A stretch of DNA of 7,219 bases from DAOTEJ01 sp035454085 (lineage in GTDB: Bacteria; Pseudomonadota; Gammaproteobacteria; Burkholderiales; Burkholderiaceae_F), in the NCBI GenBank assembly GCA_035454085.1, contig DAOTEJ010000107.1, positions 1-7,219 of the forward strand, written 5' to 3'. A program made the translations under genes and the position numbers. Every line of letters starts with the position of its first letter. Within the stretch, counting starts at the first letter, position 1. This document shows positions 6,057 to 7,219 of this stretch, piece by piece. The notes under the pieces are model-generated. The model was not told where the DNA came from and made no database searches. It was given only the letters and a program-made list of their open reading frames with translations.

Positions 6057-7219
6057 TCAGGCACCGCGCAGGAAGCTCCACAGCCGTGCGAGCGCTTCGG
6101 TGTCGCGGCGGCAGTAGGCGCGCAACTCGGCCTCGATCTGTGCGCGCCGCTCGGGGCTGGTGGTCGGGGCGATTGCCTCCTGGTAGGCACCCGCGGCAGC
6201 GGCACCGTCCTTAACGCCGTCGAGCGTGTCGTGCGCGAGTTCCGGGAACACGGCCGCCAGCACCTTCTTGATGCTCCACGAGCCCTGCTGGGCCGGGTGG
6301 TAGAAGTGCGTCTGGACGATGGGAAGCAGGTCGACGAGGCGCAGTGCGAGCGCCTGCAAGGGGGCCGCATGCTGCGGCAGCAGCGCGGCGAGTTCGCGGA
6401 TGCGCCCGGCCTCGAAGGCGGCGTTGTAGACAAAGATCGCTCCGCCCGAGCCGCAGCTTGCGATCAAGGCCTCGGCGAAAGCGCCGCGCGGGTCGGCGCC
6501 GCTCAAGTCGAGGAAGGCTGATTCGGCGAGCGAGCCGTCTTGCGCCAGGACCTGCAGGCTGAACTGGAAGGGAATCTGCTGGTGCGGCCGGGTGCCGGGC
6601 CAGACGGGCACCGCGAACTGGGTGGTCTCGAAGTCCAGGAAGCGCGCGGGCGAGGGCTGGGTCGCCAGGGCCAGCGTCGTGGCCGCGCGGTCGAAGTGAA
6701 CGCTGCCGGTGAGCGTGCAGTGCTTCACGCGGCGCTGCTCCTCGGTAAGCAGTTCGTCGGGGACCTCGCGCAGGTCGCGCGCGCCCGAACTGGCGAGGAA
6801 CTCGCGGAGCGCGCGGCGGGTGACCCTGGGCAGCCAGGCCACGGGATGCTCGGCCTGGGGCTCGAGGCTGCGGCAGTGCCCGAGGAACCCGCACTCGTGC
6901 GGGCTGTGGCAGTGAGGGCCAGTGGCGCGCTCGGGTGCGGCGGGCAGATCCGCGACGCGATGGGCATCTTCGACCCAGGTGGCGACCTCGTCCGCGCGGG
7001 CGGCGACTTCCGCCGTCAGATCGTGCTCACGCAGCAGGCCGCGGTAGTCGCCAGCGCCGGGGTAGACAAAGCGCGTGTCGATGTGGGCCACGCGCACCGA
7101 GGCAAGGTCCAGTTGCGCGCCGCGTGCGATCCAGGCCTGAATCGCGGCGTCGTCGCGGTGCGTGTCCTTGAGCGAGGCCGAGGACTTCACCTCGATCAGG
7201 TGCCAGGACGACGCCTCGG
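6057..7219 (-). CDS. DUF2779-type protein: PD-(D/E)XK-like nuclease plus DEDD-like exonuclease domain, 5' partial
   Basis: The frame stays open to the right edge, so the true start is outside the window. The GTG at 7190-7188 is the Val of a WHLIEVKSS motif and not a start. That motif holds the E-x-K of a PD-(D/E)XK nuclease and is followed by a DDAAIQ helix of RecB/Cas4 type. Numbering from that Val, Cys residues at 94, 100 and 106 (CHSPHECGFLGHC) resemble the Cys cluster of Cas4-like nucleases, which can bind Fe-S. The C-terminal half matches the DUF2779 pattern: FLDFETT (D186, E188), QIPFQFS, VYNAAFE (N256-E260), GSWSIKKVL, KDG and YCRRD (Y359, D363). This looks like an RNase H-fold DEDDy exonuclease, with Glu where the second-motif Asp is usual. 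The biological role of the family is not known to me; nucleic-acid processing or repair is inferred. It converges on the oxidase operon and is probably transcribed independently of it. Confidence 0.8.
   Translation of the reverse strand, partial: EASSWHLIEVKSSASLKDTHRDDAAIQAWIARGAQLDLASVRVAHIDTRFVYPGAGDYRGLLREHDLTAEVAARADEVATWVEDAHRVADLPAAPERATGPHCHSPHECGFLGHCRSLEPQAEHPVAWLPRVTRRALREFLASSGARDLREVPDELLTEEQRRVKHCTLTGSVHFDRAATTLALATQPSPARFLDFETTQFAVPVWPGTRPHQQIPFQFSLQVLAQDGSLAESAFLDLSGADPRGAFAEALIASCGSGGAIFVYNAAFEAGRIRELAALLPQHAAPLQALALRLVDLLPIVQTHFYHPAQQGSWSIKKVLAAVFPELAHDTLDGVKDGAAAAGAYQEAIAPTTSPERRAQIEAELRAYCRRDTEALARLWSFLRGA

Noticed and set aside
5171..6433. Minus-strand open frame of 420 codons spanning the convergent junction
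   Set aside because: The Arg/Ser/Pro-rich translation has no recognisable motif and overlaps the ATPase P-domain and the DUF2779 C-terminus, both well supported.

Overview
The window looks like part of a draft genome or metagenome contig from a GC-rich Gram-negative bacterium, most likely a betaproteobacterium (Burkholderiales or Rhodocyclales type). That placement rests on the very high GC, the gene families and the tight operon style; no marker gene is present to fix it. One run of exactly 100 N (2810-2909) is a scaffolding gap.

Layout. (1) At the left edge, 1-84 is the C-terminal tail of a gene that reads like a DyP-type peroxidase. (2) A 193-nt non-coding stretch (85-277) holds an imperfect 22-bp palindrome and no promoter I can defend. 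(3) A five-gene plus-strand operon (278-6037) follows: a 49-residue single-helix protein resembling oxidase subunit IIa, a CuA-bearing subunit II, a B-type (ba3-family) heme-copper oxidase subunit I, a diheme c-type cytochrome interrupted by the N gap, and a CcoI/FixI-type Cu(+) P1B-ATPase. The first four genes are 8-9 nt apart, and at each of their three junctions the stop codon lies inside the next Shine-Dalgarno sequence (CTGAGG). (4) After a 19-nt convergent gap, the minus strand carries a DUF2779-type protein, with a PD-(D/E)XK-like nuclease core, a Cys cluster and a DEDD-like exonuclease domain. Its 5' end lies beyond the right edge.

How the genes fit together. The diheme cytochrome is probably the periplasmic electron donor to the CuA centre of subunit II. 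Electrons then pass to the b heme and the heme/CuB site of subunit I, where O2 is reduced. The subunit IIa-like helix would pack beside the core. The ATPase would export Cu(+) to the periplasmic side, where it is needed for CuA/CuB assembly. All residues expected for metal, heme and the single K-type proton path of the Thermus ba3 enzyme are present, so the oxidase looks functional. The minus-strand nuclease appears unrelated to respiration.

I see no CRISPR array, tRNA, rRNA, insertion sequence or prophage boundary. The least characterised items are the nuclease fusion, the mixed-type diheme cytochrome and an insertion in the CuA domain. I do not see clear evidence of a wholly new system.
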